Assembly: GCF_020217025.1 (NCBI RefSeq) | Contig: NZ_JAIWOF010000014.1 | Coordinates: 1 to 10,000 of the forward strand | Length of the DNA stretch: 10,000 nucleotides | Direction of reading: 5' to 3' | Origin: Flavobacterium sp. | GTDB taxonomy: Bacteria > Bacteroidota > Bacteroidia > Flavobacteriales > Flavobacteriaceae | Shown: positions 1 through 7,785 of the stretch, one piece after another | Layout of the letters: every line of letters begins with the position of its first letter | How positions within the stretch are numbered: position 1 is the stretch's first letter | The notes under the pieces: model-generated | Database searches by the model: none | Told to the model about the DNA's origin: nothing | The model's input: only the letters and a program-made list of their open reading frames with translations | Made by a program: the position numbers and the translations under genes

Positions 1-2
1 TA

Positions 3-62
3 CTTCAACTTTCACAAAAAGGAAATGAGTCAATTGTTAATGTTAATAAATTATCGTTTTAA
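3..62 (+). CDS. Possible 3' end of a plus-strand gene (partial)
   Basis: The third forward frame is open from the window edge to a TAA at 60-62. It reads as a plausible hydrophilic tail ending in VNVNKLSF, with AT-rich codons like those of the neighbouring genes. If real, it converges on the large minus-strand cargo gene and the two coding ends overlap by 12 bp (51-62). Only 19 codons are visible, so no family can be assigned. The other forward frames are also open for part of this stretch, so chance is a real alternative. Confidence 0.3.
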   Translation, partial: LQLSQKGNESIVNVNKLSF

Positions 63-3000
63 AGAAAAATGAGCTTTAAAAATTTGTTTAGTCGTTCCAT
101 TCTGAGGCAAATATTCCACCGTAAACCAATAATCTGTAGAAGGCAGTTTTTCACCATTATAAATTCCATCCCAACCTGAACTAGCAGGCGACATTTGTTT
201 CAAGAATTTACCATAACGATCAAAAATATTAATTACCGCATCAGGCTGATGACTTAAATCCCAAATGTTCCAATTATCGTTAACTCCATCTGCATTTGGT
301 GTAAAATAATTAGGATAATTAATAATATAAATTGGACCTACAATTGTTGGATTACATCCTCCTAAAATATCATAAATATTTACGTAGTATTCCCCTGTTG
401 GTAAATTGGTAAATACGTTACTTGATTGATATTCGGTAACACTTCCATCTGGATAAACCAATTGATACAAATAATCTCCGAATCCATCTGTTAAATTCAC
501 TGTAATGAAAGTATTGTTTTCAAACGGAGTACTTACCGTAAAATCAGCTACAGCCGGACTCGATTGTACAATAGTTACCGTAGTTGTGTTGTAATTACAA
601 TTAGCTCCTACATCAGGTGTTAGTTTAATAAATTCAACCGTATAAACTCCTGCTTGCGAAGCGGTATAACTTGGACCGGTTCCCATTAAAGTTCCATTCA
701 AATACCAATTTACAGTAAAAAATGCTGGATTTAAACCAGAATCCATAGTAAAGGTTCGTAACACATCACCTGTCTGAGAATCCACACAGATAATTCCACC
801 TTGAATTGTTATATCCAAAAGAGGATGAACTGTGAATGTGAACGAAATTTCGTCGTTGCAATTTGGGTTTCCAATTGCTGAAGCGTACACGTAATACGTA
901 TAAGTTCCAGGAGTTGTGATATTCAAATTTGTAATTAAATCTGCTGGATTACCTCCCGATTGTGAATAATAACCAATGTTATACGCTGTTGTTGGCAACG
1001 TTGGCAACACATAAGTTCCGCATTCTTCATTATCGAAAACCAATCCTAAAGTAGCTAAATTTGGCGTTTCAGAAATAACAACATTAAAACTATCTTCTTG
1101 TGTACAGATAATTCTATCTCCATTTACAGCGTACACATAAATTGTTGTAGTTGTATTTGGTGTATTAAAAATAGTCCCTGGTGGCACAGGATTTACTCCA
1201 TTTGGGTCATAAAAATAACCAATGGTATAATTGAACGGTGTCGGCGCCACATGTGTTAATGCTGGCAATTGATAATTTTCAAACTCGCAATGTAGCTCAT
1301 CAAGATAATCAGGTAAATTAATCCCATTATAAGTAATCGTGAAAGGACGATTGATTTCACAATTAGTCGCTGTATCAATATTATACAAATAAAAGGTTTG
1401 GGTAGCATCAAAAACTTGGGTTGAAGAAACAATAGTTCCTCCTCCACTTGGCCCACCAGGCAATGTATAAATAGTCCCATTTACTGGTGTTGGTATAGAA
1501 TAAGGCAAACATTCTGTTCTACTGAATACATTATCTGCAGCAGGGAATGCATTAATACTTATGGTAAAAGAATCTTCATTAGAACATAATGTAACTGAAC
1601 CATCTGGATTATTAAATGTTTGTTCATTATAAACATAATAAGTTCCAGGGTTTAAATGAGTGCCGGATAAATCTATAATATCACCAGCAAATAATTGTTG
1701 CTGTCCAAATGCTGTGGGACCACCTGACAATGTGTAATAAGTTCCATTTGACAAAACAGGTAGAACAAATTCTCCACATCGAGGTCCATCAGGAATATCG
1801 TCAACTAATGGCGTGGGATGAATAACAATATTATAGCTTAAATTGCTAGTACAATTGGGCAAAACAGATGTATTTGTAAAATAATAAACCACTTGGTTTG
1901 ATGTTATTGGAATGTTAGGATCTACCGAGACACCTGACCCATTAGTACCTGTAAAATAGCCCCCAAATGTAACTGGAGGCAGAACATATCCTTGTTGAGA
2001 ACACGCATAAACCGTAGAAAATAATGTAGTATCTACTAGATTAATCACAATATCATTCGACTCAATACAAGTTCCTGGCAAACCTTGACTTGTTGTGTGC
2101 GCTAAAGAATTAACTACATAGTAGGTTCCTGGGAAGTTGGGCCCAGCAACACTAATAACATCTCCTGCATTCAAAGCCGTTCCTCCTCCATTTGGATCTG
2201 TGTTATAATTTCCATTAGTTAATGGTGGCAAAACATAAAAATCACATGTCGTAACATCTGCAGGATCATCTACCAATGGCACTGGATGTATAAAGAAAAT
2301 AAATTGCTCATCTCTACAAAACACCCCATTAACCTCTGCATAATAATACAAAGTTTCTGTTATAGTTGCTGTTGTTGTATTCAAATATTCTGTTCCAGCT
2401 GGAACAATAACACCAGTACCTGTAGGACCTCCTGGCTGCGTATAAAAATTTCCAATGTTCTCAGGAGGAGTTGGCACCACGAATCTTCCACAATGATCTA
2501 ATTGCGGAACATACTCGTCGATCAGCGTTAAATTAAAACTAGATTCATTAGTACAGCCATTTGCATCTGGTCCAGCAAAAATGTAATACGTTCCACCATC
2601 CACTAAAATATCTCCGATATTAAATTGCACTTGACCAGGAGTAGTTGGACCACCTGGCAAAAGATAATAAGTTCCATTAACAATTGTTGGCAAGGTAAAT
2701 TGACTACATTCAATTGGATCTGGAATATCATCTACTAATGGTAACGGATTAACTGTAATAACAACTGAAGTAACATCAAAACAATTTGGATTTGAATTAT
2801 CTTGAACTCGGATTCCGACAGTAACTGTAGTAGTACCGTTTGGAATTGTAATAGACGTTACTGGATTTGATCCAGAAGCCGCCTCTCCAACTGAATTATA
2901 ATAAGTAACTGTATAATTAGCTGGCGATTGTCCATTTAAAACCTCATTTGTAGTTGTAGCAGTAAAAGTGTAATTAGTACTTCCCTGCCCTTCACAAACT

Positions 3001-4340
3001 GAAATTGGGCTAGGTGCAGTTGCAACCGCTGCATTGTTAACAATCAAATCAAAAGAATATTCCGCATCACAGAAATTACCTGAAACCGTATTAAATATTT
3101 TAATGTAAATTGTTTGAGCACCTGCACTTGGGTAAGAAGTCAAATTCGCACTAGGAATTGGATTATTAGCAACAATATCGGCAGGTGTTTCATAGTAAAA
3201 AACATCGTAAATAGTGGTATCAATTCCTAAAGTAGATTCATTATTTGAAGCAAGATTAAAATTATATGTTGCCGCTCCTGTATTACATGTAAGCAAGTCA
3301 GACGGACTTGTTACAACCAAATCTGTAAAGACGATTGTATCTGTAATTACACAAGTTCCTCTAACTGCTTCAACTGTATATGTTCCGGCATGAGTTACTG
3401 TATAAGTAGAATTTGTTTCCCCTGGAATAGGATTTCCATTTTCATACCAAGTATAAGTAAAAGTATTATCTAAATTGGTATTCAAAACAACTTCATCTCC
3501 CGAACAAATAATCTGATCTAAACCCAAATCTAAAGTCGTAGTAAAACTTCCTGCAGCTATAAAAACTGCTGAATCAAAACCTGAATTAGCATAATCACCA
3601 ATCACCAAACGTATTCTATATGGTGTATTAGGAACTACGCCTGACGAGGCATTCATAACCACTGTTTGCCCTCTCATATTTAATGCTGAAGTTGGATTCC
3701 CAACATTATATGTTCCAAAAAAAGTTGGATTTACTGAAGCGCAACTATTATTTGGACTCGAAGGATCGTTGTAAATACTATTTCTGATTGTAGTTACCGA
3801 AACTGGTGTACTTGTACCCGGAATTACAGCAAGGTTTGTTGAAACTCCAGAAGACAAATCGGTTAAAACAAAAGCAAAAACATCACTGAATTCGCATTGA
3901 TAGAAACCATATTCGTTTGAAGCGAATAAGAAATTAAAGCTAAAACTATTCGAAAGCGGAATAAAATCAAACTCTAAAAATTCGGCATTCACAATTGGAC
4001 TTGTTCCACCGTTAGTATCACTTAAATTTTGTAAGAAAGCATCTCCTGAGTTTGTTACAGAACTACTCAAATTAGCACCAGAATATTGACCCTGTGTAAA
4101 AGTCGCCACACCATTTCTAATAATTATTCCTTCCGAAATAGGAAAACTAGAACCATTTTGATTAAAATAGGCAACCGCTTGGGTGGAAGAAACCGAAATA
4201 TTTGAAACTTGAACACAAGAATTTCCTAACAACAAATCAACTAATTGTGCGGGTGAATTTGTAGTATTATCAACTGTTATCCCTTGTGAAAACAAACAAG
4301 TTGAATATAAAAAGGCGAATATAAAAAATAAGTTTCTCAA
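51..4340 (-). CDS. T9SS type B sorted surface/secreted multidomain protein (gliding-motility-associated C-terminal domain)
   Basis: A 1429-residue exported protein. Residues 1-19 form a signal peptide (Arg2, then the hydrophobic run LFFIFAFLYSTCLF, cut probably after FSQ). Residues about 27-268 resemble the choice-of-anchor L domain (SEGIIIRNG, FLFASNEYG, DVFAFVLTD). Ig/PKD-like domains follow at about 270-340, 345-435 and 440-532. Eight cysteine-paired modules of about 80 residues span 537-1173. Another Ig-like domain lies at about 1175-1258 and a linker domain at 1262-1342. Residues 1345-1429 match the type B T9SS sorting domain: FTPNADGVNDNW, INIFDRYGK, GWDG, STDYWF, and a final basic SLKR. 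By family knowledge it crosses the outer membrane through the T9SS; adhesion or matrix roles are inference. The start is TTG (4338-4340): an in-frame TAA lies two codons upstream (4344-4346) and the signal peptide begins exactly there. The usual PorP/SprF partner is not in the window. Confidence 0.93.
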   Translation of the reverse strand: MRNLFFIFAFLYSTCLFSQGITVDNTTNSPAQLVDLLLGNSCVQVSNISVSSTQAVAYFNQNGSSFPISEGIIIRNGVATFTQGQYSGANLSSSVTNSGDAFLQNLSDTNGGTSPIVNAEFLEFDFIPLSNSFSFNFLFASNEYGFYQCEFSDVFAFVLTDLSSGVSTNLAVIPGTSTPVSVTTIRNSIYNDPSSPNNSCASVNPTFFGTYNVGNPTSALNMRGQTVVMNASSGVVPNTPYRIRLVIGDYANSGFDSAVFIAAGSFTTTLDLGLDQIICSGDEVVLNTNLDNTFTYTWYENGNPIPGETNSTYTVTHAGTYTVEAVRGTCVITDTIVFTDLVVTSPSDLLTCNTGAATYNFNLASNNESTLGIDTTIYDVFYYETPADIVANNPIPSANLTSYPSAGAQTIYIKIFNTVSGNFCDAEYSFDLIVNNAAVATAPSPISVCEGQGSTNYTFTATTTNEVLNGQSPANYTVTYYNSVGEAASGSNPVTSITIPNGTTTVTVGIRVQDNSNPNCFDVTSVVITVNPLPLVDDIPDPIECSQFTLPTIVNGTYYLLPGGPTTPGQVQFNIGDILVDGGTYYIFAGPDANGCTNESSFNLTLIDEYVPQLDHCGRFVVPTPPENIGNFYTQPGGPTGTGVIVPAGTEYLNTTTATITETLYYYAEVNGVFCRDEQFIFFIHPVPLVDDPADVTTCDFYVLPPLTNGNYNTDPNGGGTALNAGDVISVAGPNFPGTYYVVNSLAHTTSQGLPGTCIESNDIVINLVDTTLFSTVYACSQQGYVLPPVTFGGYFTGTNGSGVSVDPNIPITSNQVVYYFTNTSVLPNCTSNLSYNIVIHPTPLVDDIPDGPRCGEFVLPVLSNGTYYTLSGGPTAFGQQQLFAGDIIDLSGTHLNPGTYYVYNEQTFNNPDGSVTLCSNEDSFTISINAFPAADNVFSRTECLPYSIPTPVNGTIYTLPGGPSGGGTIVSSTQVFDATQTFYLYNIDTATNCEINRPFTITYNGINLPDYLDELHCEFENYQLPALTHVAPTPFNYTIGYFYDPNGVNPVPPGTIFNTPNTTTTIYVYAVNGDRIICTQEDSFNVVISETPNLATLGLVFDNEECGTYVLPTLPTTAYNIGYYSQSGGNPADLITNLNITTPGTYTYYVYASAIGNPNCNDEISFTFTVHPLLDITIQGGIICVDSQTGDVLRTFTMDSGLNPAFFTVNWYLNGTLMGTGPSYTASQAGVYTVEFIKLTPDVGANCNYNTTTVTIVQSSPAVADFTVSTPFENNTFITVNLTDGFGDYLYQLVYPDGSVTEYQSSNVFTNLPTGEYYVNIYDILGGCNPTIVGPIYIINYPNYFTPNADGVNDNWNIWDLSHQPDAVINIFDRYGKFLKQMSPASSGWDGIYNGEKLPSTDYWFTVEYLPQNGTTKQIFKAHFSLKR
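54..308 (-). other. Type B T9SS C-terminal sorting domain (coding segment)
   Basis: Codes for residues 1345-1429 of the large cargo protein. The block shows the conserved order FTPNxDGxND, IFDRYGK, GWDG, lPSTDYWF and a closing hydrophobic-basic tail (HFSLKR). In this family the domain directs export through the type IX system. Type B tails lack the simple KLxVY-like ending of type A tails. Confidence 0.9.
822..2732 (-). repeat. Eight tandem cysteine-paired modules of about 72-89 residues in the T9SS cargo
   Basis: Codes for residues 537-1173. Each module opens with a Cys about four residues before a [FY]-x-[LIV]-P motif, continues to a Gly/Tyr strand (often NGTYY) and a turn such as LPGGPT, and closes with a second Cys in a C-x-x-x-x-[SN]-[FD]-like strand. 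The cysteine pairs are 545/596, 617/675, 699/758, 780/830, 855/919, 944/994, 1018/1079 and 1107/1161. DNA similarity persists between modules: 1717-1748 and 2647-2678 agree at about 27 of 32 positions. I cannot name the family; an Ig-like beta-sandwich is likely. Confidence 0.85.
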
Positions 4341-4366
4341 GATTTATGGGGTTTAAATCATTGACA

Positions 4367-4393
4367 TAAATATAACTAAAAAAGAAAAACCAA
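4367..4393 (-). promoter_or_regulatory. Probable promoter of the T9SS cargo gene
   Basis: On the minus strand a TATATTTA box (4367-4374) differs from the Bacteroidota -7 consensus TAnnTTTG at one base. A TTG (4391-4393) lies 16 bases further upstream as a possible -33 element. It sits between the lepA terminator and the TTG start, leaving a leader of roughly 20 bases. The match is imperfect. Confidence 0.4.
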
Positions 4394-4407
4394 CCATTAT
4401 TAAATGC

Positions 4408-4444
4408 AAAAAAGTTTGAATATTAAAAAATATTCAAACTTTTT
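4408..4444 (-). terminator. Rho-independent terminator of lepA
   Basis: A perfect 16-bp inverted repeat (4409-4424 and 4429-4444) with a 4-base loop starts 20 bases after the lepA stop. Read on the minus strand, the right half of the stem ends in a run of six T. Its A-tract/T-tract symmetry means it could also stop plus-strand transcription. Confidence 0.8.
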
Positions 4445-4464
4445 GTTAATTATTTGATTTTTAT

Positions 4465-6261
4465 CTAATCGTTTAGTTTTAAAACAGCCATAAACGCTTC
4501 TTGAGGAATTTCTACGTTTCCAACTTGACGCATACGTTTTTTACCTTTTTTCTGTTTTTCTAAAAGTTTACGTTTACGAGAGATATCTCCACCATAACAT
4601 TTCGCTGTTACGTCTTTTCTCAAAGCTTTAATAGTTTCACGAGCAATAACTTTAGCACCAATTGCAGCCTGAATTGGAATATCAAACTGTTGTCTTGGGA
4701 TTAATTCTTTTAGCTTCTCACACATTTTTTTACCAATATTGTACGCATTACTTTCGTGAATTAAAGCCGAAAGTGCATCCACCGGTTGTGCATTTAATAA
4801 TACGTCTAAACGAACTAATTTGGATTCACGCATTCCTATTGGATGGTAATCAAAAGAAGCATATCCTTTAGAAACGGTTTTTAATCTATCGTAAAAATCG
4901 AATACGATTTCCGCTAATGGCATATCGAAATTTAATTCAACACGCTCAGTAGTTAAATACGTTTGATTTGTAATTAAACCACGTTTTTCGATACACAAAC
5001 TCATTACGTTTCCTACGAAATCTGATTTTGTGATAATCGTAGCTTTGATATATGGCTCTTCTACTCTATCTAATTTTGAAGGTTCTGGTAAATCGGATGG
5101 ATTGTTTACAATTAAGATCGTATCCGGTTCTTTTTTAGTGTACGCATGATACGAAACGTTAGGAACCGTTGTAATAACCGTCATGTCGAACTCACGTTCT
5201 AAACGTTCTTGGATAATTTCCATGTGTAACATTCCTAAGAATCCACAACGGAAACCAAATCCTAAAGCAGCCGAACTCTCAGCAGCAAATACTAACGAAG
5301 CATCATTCAACTGAAGTTTCTCCATCGAAGCACGTAAATCTTCATAATCTTCTGTATCTACCGGATAAATTCCAGCGAAAACCATTGGTTTTACATCTTC
5401 AAATCCTTGAATGGCATTTGTTGTAGGTTCTTTTGCATCAGTAATCGTATCTCCTACTTTTACTTCTTTTGCTTCTTTAATTCCAGAAACTAAGTAACCA
5501 ACATCACCTGTTGAAATTACGCTCTTTGGAACTTGATTTAATTTCAATGTTCCAACTTCGTCTGCATAATATTCGTTTCCGGTAGCCATGAATTTAATCT
5601 TCTGACCTTTTTTGATTTCTCCGTTAAGAACACGGAAAATAACTTCAATTCCTCTAAAAGGATTGTAATGTGAATCGAAAATTAATGCCTGAAGCGGTTC
5701 ATCTTTATCTCCTTTTGGAGCTGGAATTTTCTCAATAATAGCTGCCAAAATATTTTCAACACCAAAACCTGTTTTTCCAGAAGCATGAATAATATCCTCT
5801 AATTTACATCCTAATAAATCGATAATATCATCGCTAACTTCTTCAGGATTTGCACTTGGTAAATCCACTTTATTTAAAACTGGAATAATTTCCAAGTCGT
5901 TTTCTAACGCCAAATATAAATTCGAAATCGTTTGTGCCTGAATACTTTGTGCTGCATCTACAATCAACAAAGCACCTTCACAAGCGGCAATCGAACGAGA
6001 AACCTCATACGAGAAATCCACGTGACCAGGAGTGTCGATTAGATTTAAAATATAATCTTCTCCTTTGTATTTGTACTCCATTTGAATGGCGTGACTTTTT
6101 ATGGTAATACCACGTTCGCGCTCTAAGTCCATGTTATCAAGTAACTGAGCTTTTTCTTCACGAGCCGTAACGGTTTGCGTAGCACCTAATAAACGGTCTG
6201 CCAACGTACTTTTTCCGTGGTCAATGTGTGCAATAATGCAGAAATTTCTAATGTGTTTCAT
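4465..6261 (-). CDS. lepA: Elongation factor 4 (LepA), ribosome-associated GTPase
   Basis: A full-length 598-residue LepA, the usual size. It binds the ribosome, and GTP hydrolysis is linked to back-translocation or to relief of stalled or mis-assembled ribosomes. GTPase motifs are intact: G1 AHIDHGKST (residues 11-19), G2 RGIT (50-53), G3 DTPGH (76-80) and G4 NKVD (130-133). EF-G-like domains II, III and V follow, including [14 protein letters not shown]. The LepA-specific C-terminal domain is recognisable from [20 protein letters not shown] to the end at about 550-598, which separates it from EF-G and TypA. The ATG (6259-6261) starts the conserved N-terminal [12 protein letters not shown]. 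It appears to be transcribed alone from the divergent region shared with dusB and ends at a strong terminator. In some bacteria lepA pairs with lepB; no signal peptidase gene is present here. Confidence 0.98.
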   Translation of the reverse strand: MKHIRNFCIIAHIDHGKSTLADRLLGATQTVTAREEKAQLLDNMDLERERGITIKSHAIQMEYKYKGEDYILNLIDTPGHVDFSYEVSRSIAACEGALLIVDAAQSIQAQTISNLYLALENDLEIIPVLNKVDLPSANPEEVSDDIIDLLGCKLEDIIHASGKTGFGVENILAAIIEKIPAPKGDKDEPLQALIFDSHYNPFRGIEVIFRVLNGEIKKGQKIKFMATGNEYYADEVGTLKLNQVPKSVISTGDVGYLVSGIKEAKEVKVGDTITDAKEPTTNAIQGFEDVKPMVFAGIYPVDTEDYEDLRASMEKLQLNDASLVFAAESSAALGFGFRCGFLGMLHMEIIQERLEREFDMTVITTVPNVSYHAYTKKEPDTILIVNNPSDLPEPSKLDRVEEPYIKATIITKSDFVGNVMSLCIEKRGLITNQTYLTTERVELNFDMPLAEIVFDFYDRLKTVSKGYASFDYHPIGMRESKLVRLDVLLNAQPVDALSALIHESNAYNIGKKMCEKLKELIPRQQFDIPIQAAIGAKVIARETIKALRKDVTAKCYGGDISRKRKLLEKQKKGKKRMRQVGNVEIPQEAFMAVLKLND

Positions 6262-6326
6262 CTTTCAATGTAAAGTTCAGGTACAAGAGCCATTTTCATC
6301 TTCCAAACTCTTGTTCGTTTAATCTG

Positions 6327-6356
6327 CAAATATAAGCTAAAGTTTTGGATTTTAAA
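6327..6356 (-). promoter_or_regulatory. Promoter of lepA
   Basis: The minus strand has TATATTTG at 6327-6334, a full match to the Bacteroidota -7 box TAnnTTTG. A TTTA (6353-6356), close to the TTTG -33 box, lies 18 bases upstream. Transcription would start near 6321, giving a leader of about 60 bases before the ATG. Confidence 0.65.
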
Positions 6357-6396
6357 CCTGAGAATCTTTAGAAACCCATTCGATTTAAAAAATTCC

Positions 6397-6404
6397 TATC
6401 TTTG
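6397..6404 (+). promoter_or_regulatory. -7 promoter box of dusB
   Basis: TATCTTTG fits the Bacteroidota -7 consensus TAnnTTTG and lies 17 bases before the dusB ATG, implying a leader of only about 10 bases. I see no convincing TTTG -33 box at the expected distance. It is divergent from the lepA promoter. Confidence 0.6.
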
Positions 6405-6421
6405 CAAAAAATTGAAGCACC

Positions 6422-7417
6422 ATGCCTAAAATTGGTAACATCATACTACCCGATTTTCCTTTATTATTAGCCCCAATGGAAGACGTGAGCGACCCACCAT
6501 TTCGTCGTTTATGCAAATTACATGGCGCTGATTTGATGTATTCTGAATTTATTTCTTCGGAAGGATTGATTCGTGACGCTATGAAAAGTAAACAAAAATT
6601 AGATATTTTCGATTACGAACGTCCTGTTGGAATTCAAATTTTTGGTGGTGATGAAGAAGCTATGGAAATGTCATCGAGAATAGTCGATGCTGTTCAACCT
6701 GATTTGGTAGATATCAATTTTGGTTGTCCAGTAAAAAAAGTAGTTTGTAAAGGAGCTGGTGCTGGCGTTTTGAAAGATGTGGATTTGATGGTACGTTTAA
6801 CAAAAGCGGTTATCAAAGGAACGAGTTTGCCAGTTACCGTAAAAACGCGTTTGGGTTGGGACGAAAGTTCTATCAATATTGATGAAGTTGCGGAACGTTT
6901 GCAAGATATTGGTGTGCAAGCCTTAACAGTTCATGCCAGAACGCGAGCACAGATGTACAAAGGACATTCCGATTGGAGTCATATTGAACGTGTAAAAAAT
7001 AATCCAAGAATTACGATGCCGATTTTTGGGAATGGCGATATCGATTCTCCTGAAAAAGCATTGGAATACAAAAACAAATATGGTTTAGACGGTATGATGA
7101 TTGGTCGTGCTGCGATTGGTTATCCTTGGATTTTTAATGAAATTAAACATTATTTCGCCACAGGTGAAAAATTAGCACCACCCAGCATGAACGATCGAAT
7201 TGAAGCTGCAAAAAACCACTTAATTTGGAGTATCGAATGGAAAGGCGAACGTTTAGGTATCAACGAAATGCGTCGTCATTATACCAATTATTTCAAAGGA
7301 ATTCACGGTTTTAAAGAATACAAACAAAAATTGGTTACCACAGATGGTATCAATCAGTTATTGGATGTGTTTACCGAAATTGAGCAGGTGTATGCGGATT
7401 ATGTTTTTGAGGGGTAA
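6422..7417 (+). CDS. dusB: tRNA-dihydrouridine synthase, DusB family
   Basis: A 331-residue FMN-dependent enzyme that reduces uridines in the tRNA D-loop to dihydrouridine using NADPH. The TIM-barrel Dus domain covers about residues 12-245. It shows the N-terminal FMN loop APMEDVSDPPFR (17-28), QIFGGDEEAM (72-81), and the Dus signature DINFGCPVKKV (97-107) with the catalytic Cys102, followed by GAGAGVL. Lys141 (VKTRLGW) and His171 (HARTR) are the expected FMN/substrate contacts, and GNGDI (203-207) with GRAAIG forms the phosphate-binding part. The C-terminal helical domain (about 250-331) contains RRHYTNYFKGI. Length and motif order fit DusB; target uridines differ among bacteria. The ATG at 6422 sits just behind a TAnnTTTG box. 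The stop is 4 bp from the stop of the convergent gene. Confidence 0.95.
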   Translation: MPKIGNIILPDFPLLLAPMEDVSDPPFRRLCKLHGADLMYSEFISSEGLIRDAMKSKQKLDIFDYERPVGIQIFGGDEEAMEMSSRIVDAVQPDLVDINFGCPVKKVVCKGAGAGVLKDVDLMVRLTKAVIKGTSLPVTVKTRLGWDESSINIDEVAERLQDIGVQALTVHARTRAQMYKGHSDWSHIERVKNNPRITMPIFGNGDIDSPEKALEYKNKYGLDGMMIGRAAIGYPWIFNEIKHYFATGEKLAPPSMNDRIEAAKNHLIWSIEWKGERLGINEMRRHYTNYFKGIHGFKEYKQKLVTTDGINQLLDVFTEIEQVYADYVFEG

Positions 7418-7427
7418 TCATTTACCC
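7412..7427. repeat. Palindrome formed by the two converging gene ends
   Basis: GGGTAA (7412-7417) and TTACCC (7422-7427) pair as a 6-bp stem with a 4-base loop. Each arm is the last Gly codon plus the TAA stop of one gene. No T-run follows on either strand, so it is at best a weak bidirectional terminator. Confidence 0.45.
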
Positions 7428-7781
7428 ATGATACACCCTAGAAAACACAATCTTTCCGTCTTTAATTTCTAAAACTTCGGCTACTAACATATCGGCTTCG
7501 CCAGCTACTTGACGAGTATATTCCATAAAAACTCTGTCGGTATTAGCGGTTAATGAGGTTACTTTGTAATATAATGTTGGTAATCTATCAAAAGCATCTT
7601 GCCACCAAACGCGCATCGCATCTTTTCCGATAATTAAACCATTGGTTTCGGGTTGACGAATTTTTAATTTCGGACTGAAATGTTGGGCTTCGTCGTCGTA
7701 TAATTCTAATAATTTCTCTAAGTTTTTCGTATTGAAAGCATCGAACCATTTAATGGCGATTTGTTGTAGTTGATTTGGCAT
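7422..7781 (-). CDS. NTF2/SnoaL-like small protein
   Basis: A 119-residue protein of the nuclear-transport-factor-2-like fold (cone-shaped alpha+beta), with the typical opening IAIKWFDAFNTKNLEKLLELYDD, a central GKDAMRVWWQDAF, and closing strands VFMEYTRQVAG, MLVAEVLEIKDGKIV and FSRVYHG. The pattern and length fit the SnoaL-like or ketosteroid-isomerase-like group, many of which have no known substrate; no specific reaction can be assigned. No signal peptide or membrane segment is present, so it is probably cytoplasmic. The ATG at 7779-7781 (MPNQLQ) is chosen because an upstream in-frame ATG (7823) would translate the intergenic CTTTGCG repeat into a non-homologous MRETLRSLC stretch. It is flanked by the rluB terminator upstream and convergent dusB downstream, so it is probably a single-gene transcript. 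Confidence 0.8.
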   Translation of the reverse strand: MPNQLQQIAIKWFDAFNTKNLEKLLELYDDEAQHFSPKLKIRQPETNGLIIGKDAMRVWWQDAFDRLPTLYYKVTSLTANTDRVFMEYTRQVAGEADMLVAEVLEIKDGKIVFSRVYHG

Positions 7782-7785
7782 AAAG

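Noticed and set aside
1256..2501. Short open frames at 1256-1480 (minus) and 2286-2501 (plus) inside the cargo gene
   Set aside because: They overlap the strongly supported modules; their translations are rich in Ile, Leu and Cys without domain pattern or a start signal.
822..2732. Repeat series considered as CRISPR or insertion-type repeats
   Set aside because: Repeats are diverged, about 220-265 bp apart and lie in one open frame with protein-level conservation, so they are protein modules.
4662..4871. Plus-strand open frame opposite lepA
   Set aside because: lepA is full length with conserved motifs here; the opposite translation has no recognisable features.
6262..6421. Possible small RNA or riboswitch in the lepA leader
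   Set aside because: I saw no stable stem structure or known riboswitch motif; the promoter boxes explain the conserved-looking parts.
6694..6876. Minus-strand open frame opposite dusB
   Set aside because: It covers the catalytic Cys region of dusB and is explained as a shadow frame.
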